This document shows positions 45,586 through 57,104 of a DNA stretch of 64,000 nucleotides, one piece after another. How positions within the stretch are numbered: position 1 is the stretch's first letter; each line of letters begins with the position of its first letter. The position numbers were made by a program, and so were the translations under genes. Where the stretch lies: assembly GCA_029215795.1 (NCBI GenBank), contig JARDYH010000003.1, positions 64,612,109 through 64,676,108 of the forward strand, read 5' to 3'. This DNA is from Anniella stebbinsi (Eukaryota > Chordata > Lepidosauria > Squamata > Anniellidae). The notes beneath the pieces were generated by a model, which saw only the letters and a program-made list of their open reading frames with translations, made no database searches and was not told the DNA's origin.

Positions 45586-46115
45586 TCCCATTTGACCTGC
45601 TGCAATGCAACTTTTTCTGTCCCAAAAATATTTCATGATTTACATGTTAAGGAACTTCTTAAAGCAGATATTCATTCGTGGCTTTCTTCAACCCATGTCT
45701 TCTGTACAATAATAAAAATTGTTTTTACTCTTTTCTTTGATACAGAAGGTCTTTTGAAAAGGAATTCTACATATATTGTAAATATGAATCTGCATTTATT
45801 GTTACATTCCCATTGGCTCAAATAAATGAAAAATTAAAAGACTTGTTTCTAAGCACATTAACCATAGGAACAATTAGCTCATTGGCTCATTAAAATCTGG
45901 TTAGGAAAACTGGTTAAGTAAGCCATACAATACGAAGGTTCACTATATTTCCTCAAAAGTTGATCTGATTGGTGTAGGACCCAATCCTTCAGGAACCACT
46001 TATGCATAAGTCCCAATGAAATTTATGAAAACTGTGGTAAAATACATTGCACATGTCTGGATTTTCTTCACAATGTACAACTGGACATGTTCAAATCTTC
46101 AAGTTGTTAGATCTG
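45585..46115. other. No gene recognised
   Basis: AT-rich DNA; nothing assignable. Confidence 0.4.
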
Positions 46116-46265
46116 GAGCCTATCTACACACGCAGGATAAAACACTTTGAAAACATTTTGAAAACTGTATATGGAGTGTGTCCTGGGCCCCAACAGGTCT
46201 CAAAACTGTTATAAACTGTTTTAAACCATTTTAAACCGTTTTAAAGCAATAGTATAGATAGGCTC
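46116..46265. mobile_element. TIR MITE related to 39545-39663
   Basis: Starts GAGCCTATCTACACACGC and ends AGTATAGATAGGCTC. It contains ACTGTATATGGAGTGTGTCC, the complement of the block in 39898-40030, and repeated AAACTGTTATAAACTG-type units. Flanking triplets (CTG, TTT) do not match, so the duplication has decayed or the ends are off by a few bases. Confidence 0.65.
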
Positions 46266-46741
46266 TTTGACTATTATGTTGAAAAGAATGGAGAAATTTA
46301 CAGTTAAATACTCTGCATATTTAACCCACTCCTATGTGACTGTGAAGACTCTCGTCCCTTTGGGTTATTTCTCTGGTGTAACTTTCCCACTTGAATAAGT
46401 GGGCCAAAAGTTCCATGTCTTGAAAGTTCCTCTCGGTTAACACAAATACAGCACAAAGGGGTCCTTTTTTCCTTTGGCCTTTCTTTTCAGTAGAGTGGCA
46501 CTGTGTTCAGATAACACAAACCCATATAACTGGATTAATTTTTATTTGTTGTCACTGCAACCTCAAAACAAAGAACTACAAAACAAACAAGCAAAAGAAT
46601 GTCAGAGGGGAAAGGAATGGGGGGGAAGGAGGACCAGGTTACAGCCAGGTCACAGACACTCCCTTAGGCATTCCCAGTATGTAGGATTTAATTTGGAGAA
46701 TGGGGCACAATGCAGCTGAATCGCAAAGGAGCTGTGTTTAA

Positions 46742-47322
46742 GAGCCGATCTACACACTAGGTTTTTAACGTTTTATAAGGGTTACGAAAACTCTTTGGGC
46801 CACATGACGCACTCCCTATAATGTTGTATATCTGAGGTTTTTTAAAACTCACTTCAGTTATATACAATGGTTTCACTTTTAATAAATTGTTTTAAGTAAA
46901 ATAATGTGTCCTTCCTTACCATTTGTGATTCATGGGGGCAGTGCTTAGTTTACTGGTGCCCAAATGCTTAGCAGTTGATTGGTGGGGAAGGAAGCGGGGC
47001 TAAGGAGGAAGTGGGTGAGTGAACTACAACACCCACAATTCTTAGCCCTAAACTCGCTAGGGAATGACAGAGGAACAAATGAGGAAGTGGGTGACTGAAC
47101 TACAACACCCACAATGCCTTGCTCTAAACTCATTGTAAAAACGAAACAGAAAGAGACAGGGCAGAAGAGTGTGTGACTGCACACACCGCTTTAAAGACTG
47201 AAGAATTTTTCTCCTGTAACATGAGTACTCAGTAATGTGGCCTAAGACGTTTTAGAATGCACCTATTTGGAACGTTTTAAAATACTATTTAAAACGTTCC
47301 AAGGGACTGTGTAGATAGGCTC
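46742..47322. mobile_element. Large TIR MITE with internal tandem repeat
   Basis: Starts GAGCCGATCTACACACTAGG and ends GTGTAGATAGGCTC. Flanks are TAA and TTA, one base from a perfect 3-bp duplication. The left part has GGGCCACATGACGCACTCCC, the shared family block. The right half holds a 76-bp tandem repeat (about 47003-47150), each unit with GTGAACTACAACACCCACAA or a near copy. No transposase frame is visible. Confidence 0.65.
47003..47150 (+). repeat. 76-bp tandem duplication with SBS-like motif
   Basis: Two units start at GGAGGAAGTGGGTGA and GAGGAAGTGGGTGAC; the ACTACAACACCCACAAT core begins at 47023 and again at 47099. The core resembles the ACTACAnnTCCCAG motif of ZNF143/THAP11 with one or two changes. 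Confidence 0.6.
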
Positions 47323-48913
47323 TTAGACTGTGAAAATGTGCCTCTTTGAGAGGAAACCTGCCCAGTTACTGTGGAGTGGAGACAATATCATATGTCACAA
47401 ATGACTCTGATGTGCTCTTGCACTGCACTAAATCATCCATGTAAATTGGGTCTAGGGTTCCTGGATTGAGGCCATATACTCTATAGAGCTTATAGAGTAC
47501 ATGGCTTCATTCGAGCAGCCCTTGGAATCACAATGGCCTTATTCTGCTGGCTGATGAGGTCAGCTGAATCTAAGTCACCTGACTATAACTTGGAGATGCG
47601 TGCTACATAAAGTAGTTCCAGTGCATAAACAGAGTGCAAATCCAAAAGTAACAAAAAACAATCAGAAACATTTCCCAGTTTTCACTCTGGGATGAAATTC
47701 ACTTTATCACTGAAACCATGCTTGGTGAGTTGTGCTCTGTTTTCTTCAGGTTGCTGTTTGGATAACAAAGAATTTCTGATTCTTCTTATGCCCTCTGTGC
47801 TACATGCATAGAACAAGTATATAGAAAAATCAGTTCAAGAAGAGAAAGAGTACAGGTCAGCTGTTGAGAGAGTTTTTGAGGAGGAGGAAGAAGCAGACAC
47901 TATAACTGTATAATGGCAGAAGAATAGCAACAAGAGTTATGGGGTGGCTGGGTCACCTGGATTTTAGGGTGGGCCATGCATCCTCTTCTACAGAGGACAG
48001 TCCTCTATTTGAAGGGTTTCCAGAGAACTGTCCTCTATTTTGAAGGCATGTTCTATTAGAAGGTCAGTCCAGTTTAAAGGTAATAATCAGAAGGAAGAGC
48101 TGGACTTTAAAGTTACCCATCAACAGCACCTGTGCAGCAGGCCAAGCAAGGCACAAAGGCCACCAGATCACATTATGGTGAGATGTACTGTATTTATACT
48201 TATTTATCAATTTATTCATTGCATTTCCATATCACCCAATAGCTGAAGTTGTGTGGGTGGGTCACAAAATTAAATTATAATAATTTCTAAATTGCATCTA
48301 TACATATAAATTGGCATATGCAAATTGTATGCAAATCAGCATAAATGATTTGCATAAATGCAAAATGATACATTTTTTCTTTTTTGGTGATACATAATTA
48401 GCACTTACATTTTGAAAAAAAACTTTTGTCAAAACTGATGTTTAAAAATCATTCAAGTGGAAATAGTGTGCCTTATGTTGTGGATCTTGGCCATCTGAAG
48501 ATTTTACCACATGGTTCTTAAGCAAGATATATATGCATAATAAACAGTAACCATTTTGTAAGTACAATTATGACCAGTCTTCTTGACCACTGATTAACCT
48601 CAACTTTGTGATATCACATGCCTCAGTCAATACCAATAACTGACACTATCTCAAAATGAACTTTTATCCCTGCTCTTCATTAAGTGGCTGGGCTGATTTC
48701 TTTGCTGTTTGCTATCAGCAAGTCACATATCAGCAACAACAGTGAGCAGATTGAGGAGGTGTGGAAAAGACAACCAGAATGTAAGACTCAACAGATCACT
48801 GAAAAGTTATAACCCTGACTTCTGATATAAAATACAATATTCTATAGAACTGTCCACAGTTAAAATAAAGTTGAGAGATCTAAATACTCTGCAACTCAGA
48901 ATGTAATAGAAGT
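47323..48913. other. No gene recognised; short L2 terminus inside
   Basis: AT-rich DNA. At about 48200-48255 ATCACCCAATAGCTGAAGTT is the complement of an L2-like 3' terminus (compare 30641-30720). The rest is unassigned. Confidence 0.4.
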
Positions 48914-49702
48914 TAGGGGTTTGCAGAACAGGTCTGCTCCTCCCCAAAATTTGGGGTGGAGCTCCATTGAGTGGGTTATCTGCTCCAATTCTTAGAGGGG
49001 GTCCATCTCTCTACACTGCCAGATTACTCGCTGGAAAACCACTCCGTTTGCCAATGGGAATTAACAAAAATGCATGTATCTGTCATTTTTAAAGATAAAA
49101 GGGTGAAAGTTGACACTCTGATAGCTCATAAGGAGGGTTTCAGCCATCCCAAGTTTGAAGCAGATCGGGTCAACCCTTGATTTTATGGGAATTTTTGAAC
49201 CTCCAATAACTGCCATTCTGGACTATGGAAACCGAAAATGCTTACAGAGCTGTCAGTTTTAAAGATAAAGACTCAAAAACTGGCACCCTGACAGCCCTTC
49301 AGGAGGGATTCAGAATACAGATGAGGGATAGTGGGGATATAAGAGTAAACACACACACACACTATAACACACAAAGGATGAGTCTGATATGGGTCTACTG
49401 TGCAAGGAACTTGGGGACTGGAGTACAAGAAGAACTATAGCACACACAAGAACCATAAGAAAACCAGAGACACACAGAGAGAAACAAGCAGAAGCTCTCT
49501 CTCTGACTCTCCTCCTCCCTTCCTAACGAATGCAGCAGCGAACACCAGCACACAGATAAGGGATTTTTAAATATATTTTAAACGGTTTTTAGGGGTGGTA
49601 ATAAGAACACACACACTCACCCTTTAACACCCACCCACCCAAAGAAAACTAGAGACACAGACAGAGAATGCAAACAAATAAAAAAGAATGGAAGAAAACA
49701 AG

Positions 49703-49763
<61 letters not shown>

Positions 49764-50144
49764 CTCCTCCTCATCCTCCTCCCTTCTTAACACTACATGA
49801 ACAGCTAGCAAACAAATGACTTCCAGGTGAAGAGTAAATGAGTAATATAATTTGCAATCCTTCCCCCTAAGCACTGGAATTGGAGGGGGGACAGGGAGGA
49901 GACTGTGGCTATTGGTTAGCCACAGATGTCAATCTCAAAACCTGAGAGTTTTCCTTATGTGGAGAACCTGTTCCATTGACTCCCAGTGACTAATACAAAC
50001 CTCAAAGAGACCCTAAAATAAAAGGTGGACATTTTCGGGGTGGTTCAGAAGTCCATATGCTGCCTGCTCCTCCCCAAAAATGTCCGTCAGTTTTAAAACC
50101 ACCCATGATCCGCTCCTCAAGATTGGACCACTGGTGGACCTCTA
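48914..50144. mobile_element. hAT-like 1.2-kb element, copy A
   Basis: Starts TAGGGGTTTGCAGAACAGG and ends GGTGGACCTCTA. It is the reverse complement of 55134-56685 over nearly its whole length once the insertion in that copy is removed (1231 versus about 1194 bases). Shared blocks include GTCCTATTGGTTAGCCACAG-type sequence at about 49905, TTAAATATATTTTAAACGG at 49569, and AACCAGAGACACACAGAGAG at 49454. It contains AC-rich stretches and a (CT)n run at 49707-49760. The 8-bp flanks do not match here. No transposase frame, so non-autonomous. Confidence 0.75.
49707..49760. repeat. (CT)n microsatellite
   Basis: About 27 CT units followed by CTC triplets, within the hAT-like copy A. The matching place in copy B (near 55510-55550) has only GAGAGAG-like sequence, so the run expanded in this copy. 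Confidence 0.95.
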
Positions 50145-50407
50145 ACTGGGCAGAGCTGGTGTACACTAGAATGGTTCCCACAGGGGGGGAAACATGTGGG
50201 AAATATTACAAATCCACTTGAATTTGACAGGCGTGATCTGCAAACAGAATACCAGATTCTGATAAATTCCTGATCATGGATCTTTCCAGCAAAACTCACA
50301 TAGATTTTTCATTCCAATAGAATGTATTTCACCCTGAAGGAAAAATATTCTGTCAGAGCTAGTCCTTAAAGATACTACAAAAGGACAAAGAAATGGGGAG
50401 AGTCAGA

Positions 50408-50496
50408 CAGCCTACCTACACTACTGCTTTAAAACGGTTAATTATTAGCCAGTTTAAAACTGTTATAAACCATTTTAAAGCAGTAATGTATCTGAC
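50408..50496. mobile_element. Short palindromic MITE
   Basis: CAGCCTACCTACACTACTGC on the left faces AAAGCAGTAATGTATCTGAC on the right. The interior GGTTAATTATTAGCCAGTTT and AAACTGTTATAAACC match 39545-39663. A short piece of the right terminus seems lost. Confidence 0.65.
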
Positions 50497-50930
50497 GTTT
50501 GTGATTCACATGTAATTATTGTCCATGCTTTCATTAAAAAAAAAAAGAATATCATTTTGGGAAATACTTTAGATAATTGCTAAAAGTGTCATGTAGCCTG
50601 TTGAAATCTCACCTCAGCTGTGAATCCACAAACTATTGTTCCTTTCAGTCTCAGAATCCTTCCCTCCCCCTCCCCCAGCTGCCATCTCAAATATGAGGGA
50701 AATAAGTTTGGCCTAATTTTCATGGCTGTTGTAAAGATTATTGAGATAATGTATGTGAAATGATTTGAACATTTGATATGCACTATATAAAAGTTATATA
50801 TTATTAATATCAACTTCAATTAATGTATATTTTAATGGAGCTAATTCCAGTGAATTAAAATTCTACCAGTGACTCTGAAGAAAAAATGATGAGAGGCAAT
50901 CATTATTTTGAAGTTTTCCACCCCCACACG
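50497..50930. other. No gene recognised
   Basis: AT-rich flank of the LINE that follows; nothing assignable. Confidence 0.4.
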
Positions 50931-52300
50931 GCGGGAGTGTAACTCTGTTGATTCTCCTTGATGTTTCAGCAGCTTTCAATACCATCGACCATGGTATCCT
51001 TCTAAGACGACTGGCTGAGTTGGGAGTGGGAAGCACTGCATTGCAGTGGTTCCACTCCTACTTGGCGGGGCAGCTCCGGAAGGTGGTGCTTGGGGGACAT
51101 TGCTCGGCCCCATGGTTTCTCCAGTATGGGGTCCTGTAGGGGTCAGTCTTGTCCCCCATGCTGTTCAACATCTACATGAAACCGTTGGGTGTGGTCATCC
51201 GGAGTTTTGGAGTGCATTGTCATCAGTACGCTGATGACACACAACTCTGTTTCTCCTTTTCATCTTCAGAAGGTGAGGCTGTGGATGTACTGAACCAGTG
51301 CCTGGCTGCAACAATGGACTGGGTGAGGGCTAACAAACTGAAACTCAATCCAGACAAGACTGAGATGCTGTTAGTGGGTGGTTCTACTGACCGGATGGAA
51401 GGTGTTCAACCTGTTCTGGATGGGGTTGCACTCCCCCTGAAGGAGCGGGTTCGTAGCTTGGGGGTTCTCCTAGAGCCATCTCTGTCACTTGAGGCTCAGG
51501 TGGCCTCGGTGGCACGGAGTGCCTTCTACCAACTTTGGTTGGTGGCCCAGCTAGGCCCCTATCTGGACAGGGATAACCTGGCTTCAGTTGTCTATGCTCT
51601 GGTAATCTCTTAATTGGATTACTGCAATACGCTCTACGTGGGGCTGCCTTTGAAGATGGTTCAGAAGCTGCAGGTTGTGCAAAATGCAGCAGCCAGAGTG
51701 ATAACAGGAACCAGAAGGTTCAAGCATGTAAGACCTACTCTGGCCCGCTTGCATTGGCTGCCTATATATTTCCGAGCCCGATTCAAAGTGCTGGTTCTAA
51801 TCTATAAAGCCTTACACGGCTTGGGACCACAATACCTGATGGAACGGCTCTCCCAACACGAACCTACCCATACACTATGATCCACATCTAAGGTCCTTCT
51901 CCAGTTGACTACTCCGAGGGAAGCATAGAGGGTGGCAACAAGGGAAAGGGCCTTTTCAGTGGTGGCCCATCAATTATGGAATGATCTCCCCAACGAGGCT
52001 CACCTGGCGCCAACATTGTTATCTTTTTGGCGCCAGGTCAAGACTTTCCTCTTCTCCCAGGCATTTAATAGCATATGTTGAGGGTTCTGTGTTGTTGTTG
52101 TTGTACTTTGACCCAGAAGTGTTGTTTTTAAAGGATATTGTAATTATAACTTGTTTTTATGCTTTTTATGGTTTTAAATTTTGTATATTGGTGTGTTTTT
52201 TTTAATGTTCAATGTTTTTAATTTTTGTAAACCGCCGAAAGAGCTTCGGCCATGGGGCGGTATATAAATGGAATAAATAATAATAATAATAATAATAATA
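50931..52300 (+). pseudogene. L2-like LINE, 5'-truncated reverse transcriptase, copy 1
   Basis: One reading frame holds the reverse transcriptase and C-terminal region of a non-LTR retrotransposon. Blocks in order: LLDVSAAFNTIDHGIL (about 50950), where the second Asp of the usual AAFDTIDH is Asn; GSVLSPMLFNIYMKPLG-like; HQYADDTQLCFSF with catalytic ADD (about 51220); NKLKLNPDKTEMLLVGG (about 51330); LDYCNTLYVGLPLKMVQK (about 51617); and RLHWLPI (about 51750). Stops interrupt it at 51137 (TAG in PQG), 51611 (TAA) and 51878 (TGA), with no frameshift. The 3' end has GAGCTTCGGCCATGGGGCGG and a (TAA)n tail at 52275-52300. Very similar to 62005-63970. It would have supplied reverse transcription for its own copying, but is dead now. 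Confidence 0.85.
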
Positions 52301-54937
52301 ATTCTAAAAACAGAGGACATTATGGCACTCCTGTGCTTGTTCTCTACATTTATTCACCTGAGATGCTATGGAGTAAACAAACTTATTTTATAGAAATGAA
52401 AATAACCCCCACCAGGGTAAAAAAAATTGAATAAGGCTTGCTTCATATGTGAGTGTGCTAATTAATTATCAGTTTGTGTGCATACAATATAGTAATATAT
52501 TAACATTTTCTATCCAATGATTTTAGACATGGAGTGAACTCCCATGTCATAAAACATAATCTAAGCAATAGTCCTAAGAGATGTATGTGATGAAAATTTG
52601 GGAAATCATTATTGCTTCTTTGCTTTGAAACTGGTGAAATGTATCAGCCCCAAAAGAATGATTTACACTGTATGAATTATGTATTGTTCAATGTGCCACT
52701 ATAAGGAACACTTTATTACCAATTTTTGATGTTGTAAGTCTGATGTTGGTTTGTGGGAAAGTGATATAACAGTGGCCTTTCATTGTGAATGCTATTTAAT
52801 TTTGAAATAAAATGCCTTAAAAAACAGGAACCTGGAAATATTTCACAGTCTTAAGCATCAGTGAAAACTGTATTAAAGCATTTTATTTCTAATTCCTGAT
52901 TGCTTTCAAAAATTGGCCATCTAAACATTTATATCAGTTTAGTCGCCTGTATACATAAACTCTTGCAAAAATGTAAGAACAGTTTTGCCTCAGAATAGTT
53001 TATGGGCATATGTCAACATTAAGGATACATTTTGGCCTTGAGGCTGAATGCAAAATTGCCCCACTCCCTCCTCAGTATTTCCTGTAAAAATACTACCTGG
53101 AGAGAAGGAACAACGGTGACTTTGAATCGTTGATTTTGGACTATTACCAGATTTCTGGCTTTTTTTTGCCAGTTGCAGGGTCACCTCATGATGAATGATT
53201 CCAAAGGTTTGCACTTCTGAAGTACAAAGAATTAGAGAACCAGCTGTAGCAAGAAGAACTGTATTCAATGTCAGTTTCTGTTGTGCTGCCTTTCTTCCAT
53301 GTAGTATTTTGAGAGGTGTGTATGCTGACAGAGACCAGTTTTGAGTTCTTTCTTTGATTTAGCTGCATGTCAAACTGAGAAGAATTAACAGGAATCCTTC
53401 TATTGGGTACATATTTAATGCATAACAATATTTGGGGGCATATTTTCCTTTTTCTTATGAAAGAGCCATCCCAGTTTCTGAAAGCATATTTGCAAACTAC
53501 ATTTCCTCAGTGTCCTGGCAGTGACTGACAGAGATACACATGGATTTCGTTTATTCTTGTCTGCCTTTGGTTTTAAATTTTTATACAAGGCCTGCGGTCA
53601 TGACTTTGATGCTGCTTTTAATATATCTATACGTAAATAAAGAAGTCATACATACATGAAAAAAAATCAAGCATAAATCAATGTCAAAATGTTTTTAATG
53701 ACAGTTTTGGAAGTGAGATCATGTTTCACCACTTGTAGTTGTTGTCTACTTCAGCTCAAGGGATTTCCATTTTGTGGACCATGACCAAGATTTTAGTTAC
53801 ATTGTGAAATTGTATAACTGTAAGGACACAAGCCTAAGAGCTGTGAAACAGTTTTAACAGCATCAACATTTCATCTTCCCTCCTGGGACTATTAAAATGA
53901 GCCAAAGGTCAATTGAGTGCCAGTGACACATCTGTCTAAGTCAAGGCTCCGTCATTAACTCCAGGCATGACAAATCCAATTGTCCCACTAATGTTCACAA
54001 TGGATAACTAAACAATATTTTAGGGTGGAGAAGGATTTAAAGAAGCAAACCAAAAGTGTATGTGCAGAAGTCGCCCCCCCTTTCTTTTTTTTGTGATCCA
54101 CCTTGCTAAGTGGGTGGGCATTTGTTTCAAAATATGCTTTCCATTGCACATCCAAGTACATTCTTAGGATGAGAATATGATCTCTGTAATGCCTCCAAGG
54201 TCAGTGATGCTGAGAATGATCTTCTGAGAAAGCACTGTTCATTCAATTTACAGATGCCTGAAAGTAATTTGAACTTTCACCACACCCAATTTTATTTTTG
54301 CAAAATTCTGGAACGTTTTGTTGAACTCAAGGGGAAACTGTCTGTAACTATGATTTCTTTTGGTGAATAATTTACTTTGATCTTCCTGCCCCAGGAAGAT
54401 CTTTCCATAGCCTTGCTCTCTTGCAAATATACAAACTATCTTGGAAGACATCAGAATATGTAAAAAATTAAAAAATGGTTGATTTCCTATTCAGAGTTGA
54501 ACATTCAGCAACGTTGCTTGAATGCCTGAATTGATGTTTTATTTACAAGGAGTGGAAGTGAAACAAAGGGTGGCTTTGAATGTTGTACTGGAGTAGGAAA
54601 AGGGATTGCACAACTAACATGAAGGTCAACTGTTCATAATTCTGATGTCATATTCATAAGGTGATATCATGCATGTTCTACCAATGTGATATGTGTCAGC
54701 ACCAGAAGTGGGACCAGTCAACACATCTCACAGTTAGAGGAAATGCACAACTGTCCCTTTTGGACCTTATATCAGAAGTGAGGAAAGCAGAAACATGAGT
54801 CACTCATACCTCTGATTTCCTTGCTTCTGTGTAACATCTGAGGCTAGTCCCAGTTCACATAAACATTCTTAACACTGTGAAACTACCATGACATGACTTT
54901 TGTGTATGATTTTTTTTTTTAGTGGTGCACTGTTGTA
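52301..54937. other. No gene recognised
   Basis: About 2.6 kb of AT-rich DNA with no recognisable repeat, the longest clean stretch in the window. Short minus-strand frames at 52990-53428 lack motifs. Candidate unique sequence. Confidence 0.4.
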
Positions 54938-55115
54938 TAGGCTGACCATATGAAAAGGAGGACAGGGCTCATGTAACTTTAACAGTTGTAGAGAAAAGGG
55001 AATTTCAGTCAGTGTCATTTGTATGCAAATAGTTCCTGGTGAAATTCCCTCTTCATCACAACAGTTAAAGTTGCAGGCACTATACTAGAGTGACCATATA
55101 CAAAAGAAGGCAGGG
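54938..55115. mobile_element. Truncated foldback hAT MITE
   Basis: Starts TAGGCTGACCATATGAAAAG and runs through CATCACAACAGTTAAAGTTGC and GAGTGACCATATACAAAAG. It equals one arm plus the spacer of the complete copy at 60961-61280. The second arm is absent. Confidence 0.75.
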
Positions 55116-55133
55116 ACTGACTTGTGTAACCAT

Positions 55134-56685
55134 TAGGGATATGCGCTCTGTTCCACCCATTCGGAGGTCTGTCGGTGGTCCGATCTCGTGGAACGGATCA
55201 TGGTGGTTTTAAAAAATGCTGGAAATCTTCAGTGCAGAGTGACAGCCATCGGACCTCCGAACCACACTGAAAATATCCAACCGTTTTTTAGGGTCTCTCT
55301 GAGGCTTGTATTTTGTTGCTGGGAGTCAACAGAACAGTTCTCCATATAAGGAAAACACTTCGGTTTTGAGACTGACATCTTTGGCCAACCAATAGCCACA
55401 GTCTCCTCCCTGTCCCCCCGCCAACCCCAGTACTTAGGGGGAGGGATTGCAAATGATATAACCCATTTGTCCTTGCCCTGGAAGTCATTCCTTTGCTAGC
55501 TATTTGCAGCATTAGGAAGGAAGGAGGAGAGAGTTGACAGAGAGCTTCTGCTTGTTTGCTTGCATTCTTCTTTATTTGTTTGCATTCTCTATCTATGTCT
55601 CTGGTTTTCTTTGGTTCTTGTGTGTGTGCTAGTAGGTTAGTTATTCTCTAATCCCAAGTTCCTTGCACCTTAGACCCACCCAGACTTTTCCTTTGTATGT
55701 TATAGTGTGAGTGTGTGTGTGTTCTTATTACCCCCCACACACACACACACACACAAAACTTTACAAATATATTTTAAAATCCCTTATCTGTGTGCTGGTG
55801 TTTGCTGCATTGGGAAGGAAGGAGAGGAGAGTCAAAGAAAAAGCTTCTGCTTGCTGAGTGTTGCTGATTGTTTGCATTCTCTCTGTGTGTCTCTGGTTTC
55901 CTTTGGTTCTTGTGTGTAGGGTCCCCTCTACAAGGATTCGCTTTTGCGCCCGGTTAGGCGATTATGCACATAATCGCTGAAGCGCATTTACACCTAATAC
56001 CTCTGCACGAGAGGCGGTGAGAGGCGGCGAAGCGCATTAACGGATGACCAAAATGCGCTTTACAAGTAGTTAATGCGCATAAGCGCTTGTTCACATAGTC
56101 AAAATGCGCTTTAACGGCTGGAGCAAAATAAAACTCGCGATTTAACGCACATTCGATAATGCGCATAATCGGAGAGATAACGCGCCTCTACGCCCGATTT
56201 GCGCTCCGTTCTTGTAGAGGTAAATTTTTTTAAGTGCCTTGAAAGAGCTTTAAACCTCTCTTGTAGAGGCAGCCTATGCTATAATTCTTCTTGTTGTGTA
56301 TTCCAGTCCCCAAGTCCCTTGCACCTTAGACCCACATAAGATTTGTGTGTTATAGTGTGTGTGTGTGTGTGTGTGTGTGTATGGGGGGGGAATTAAAGAA
56401 ATCCCTAAAAATTAAGGGATGAAGGGATCTGCTTCAAACTCGGCATGTCTAAAGCCATTCTTAACTTGTGCCAAGTTTCATCTCTTTATCTTTAAAAATG
56501 AGGGAGCTGCAAGCATTTTAGGTAATTCCCATAGGCGATAATGAAGTGGTTATCTGAAAATGGCACAATTTCTCCTATGGTTAATCTGACAGGGTGGAGG
56601 AAGGGAGCCACCCCGAATTTTGGAGCAGAGAACCCACTTGGCGGAGCTCCACCCCAAATTTTGGAGTGGAGGAGACGCACCTCTA
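55134..56685. mobile_element. hAT-like element, copy B, exact 8-bp target duplication
   Basis: Starts TAGGGATATGCGC and ends GACGCACCTCTA, which are inverted. GTAACCAT occurs exactly on both sides (55126-55133 and 56686-56693), as expected for hAT. It is the reverse complement of copy A (48914-50144), with the same order of blocks, including an ACCAATAGCCACAGTCTCCT block, CATTCTCTCTGTGTGTCTCT and ATATATTTTAAAATCCCTTA. It is longer by the nested element 55919-56274. GT and AC microsatellite runs lie at about 55704-55755 and 56347-56380. No transposase frame. Confidence 0.85.
55919..56274. mobile_element. CpG-rich MITE nested in copy B, TA duplication
   Basis: Copy A shows the empty site, so this is a clear insertion. 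It starts GGGTCCCCTCTACAAGG and ends CTTGTAGAGGCAGCC, inverted repeats of about 15 bases. TA flanks both sides (55917-55918, 56275-56276). The inside is full of GCGC-containing units such as AATGCGCTTTA, ATGCGCATAA and AAGCGCATT, in both orientations. CpG sites decay fast in vertebrate DNA, so their retention suggests youth. TA duplication is shared by Tc1/Mariner and some other superfamilies. No protein. Confidence 0.8.
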
Positions 56686-56699
56686 GTAACCATAAATTA

Positions 56700-56713
56700 T
56701 TTCCAATAATAAC

Positions 56714-56753
<40 letters not shown>
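56700..56753. repeat. (TAA)n microsatellite
   Basis: About 15 AAT/TAA units next to the right edge of hAT-like copy B. No LINE 3' end is visible beside it. Confidence 0.9.
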
Positions 56754-56756
<3 letters not shown>

Positions 56757-57104
56757 CACCTTCCAGTCTAAAAGACCAGAGTTAAGGCTATCTCATGCTC
56801 GCTCAAACTCCAAAAAGCTAGGGAATAGGAAGCTAAGGCTGATGCCTTAGCAAATGCACCCTGTTATTAGAGAGGATCCTGTGCAGTGTCACAAATTGTG
56901 CTTGCTTACAGTACAATTTACTGTCCATGCACCCACATTTTTCCTTGTTTTTTCAGGTCCAAATCCAGATGGAGTGCCTGGGACCAGCGAAGATGCCCCA
57001 GGTTGTCCTGGTCCTGTATTGACTTATGAAGCATTCTATCACCACAATGAAAACAAAGCCTACAAAGACTGCTGGCTTTTTCCCATTCCCTCTCAGCATA
57101 CTAA

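Noticed and set aside
49225..49440. Open frame inside hAT-like copy A as a transposase remnant
   Set aside because: Not preserved in copy B, where the matching region has other stops, and it lacks hAT catalytic or zinc-finger motifs.
50931..52300. Reverse transcriptase considered as part of a retron or diversity-generating system
   Set aside because: The SAAFDTIDH, YADDTQ and LNPDKTE blocks and the repeat tail are those of CR1/L2-group LINEs in a vertebrate genome.
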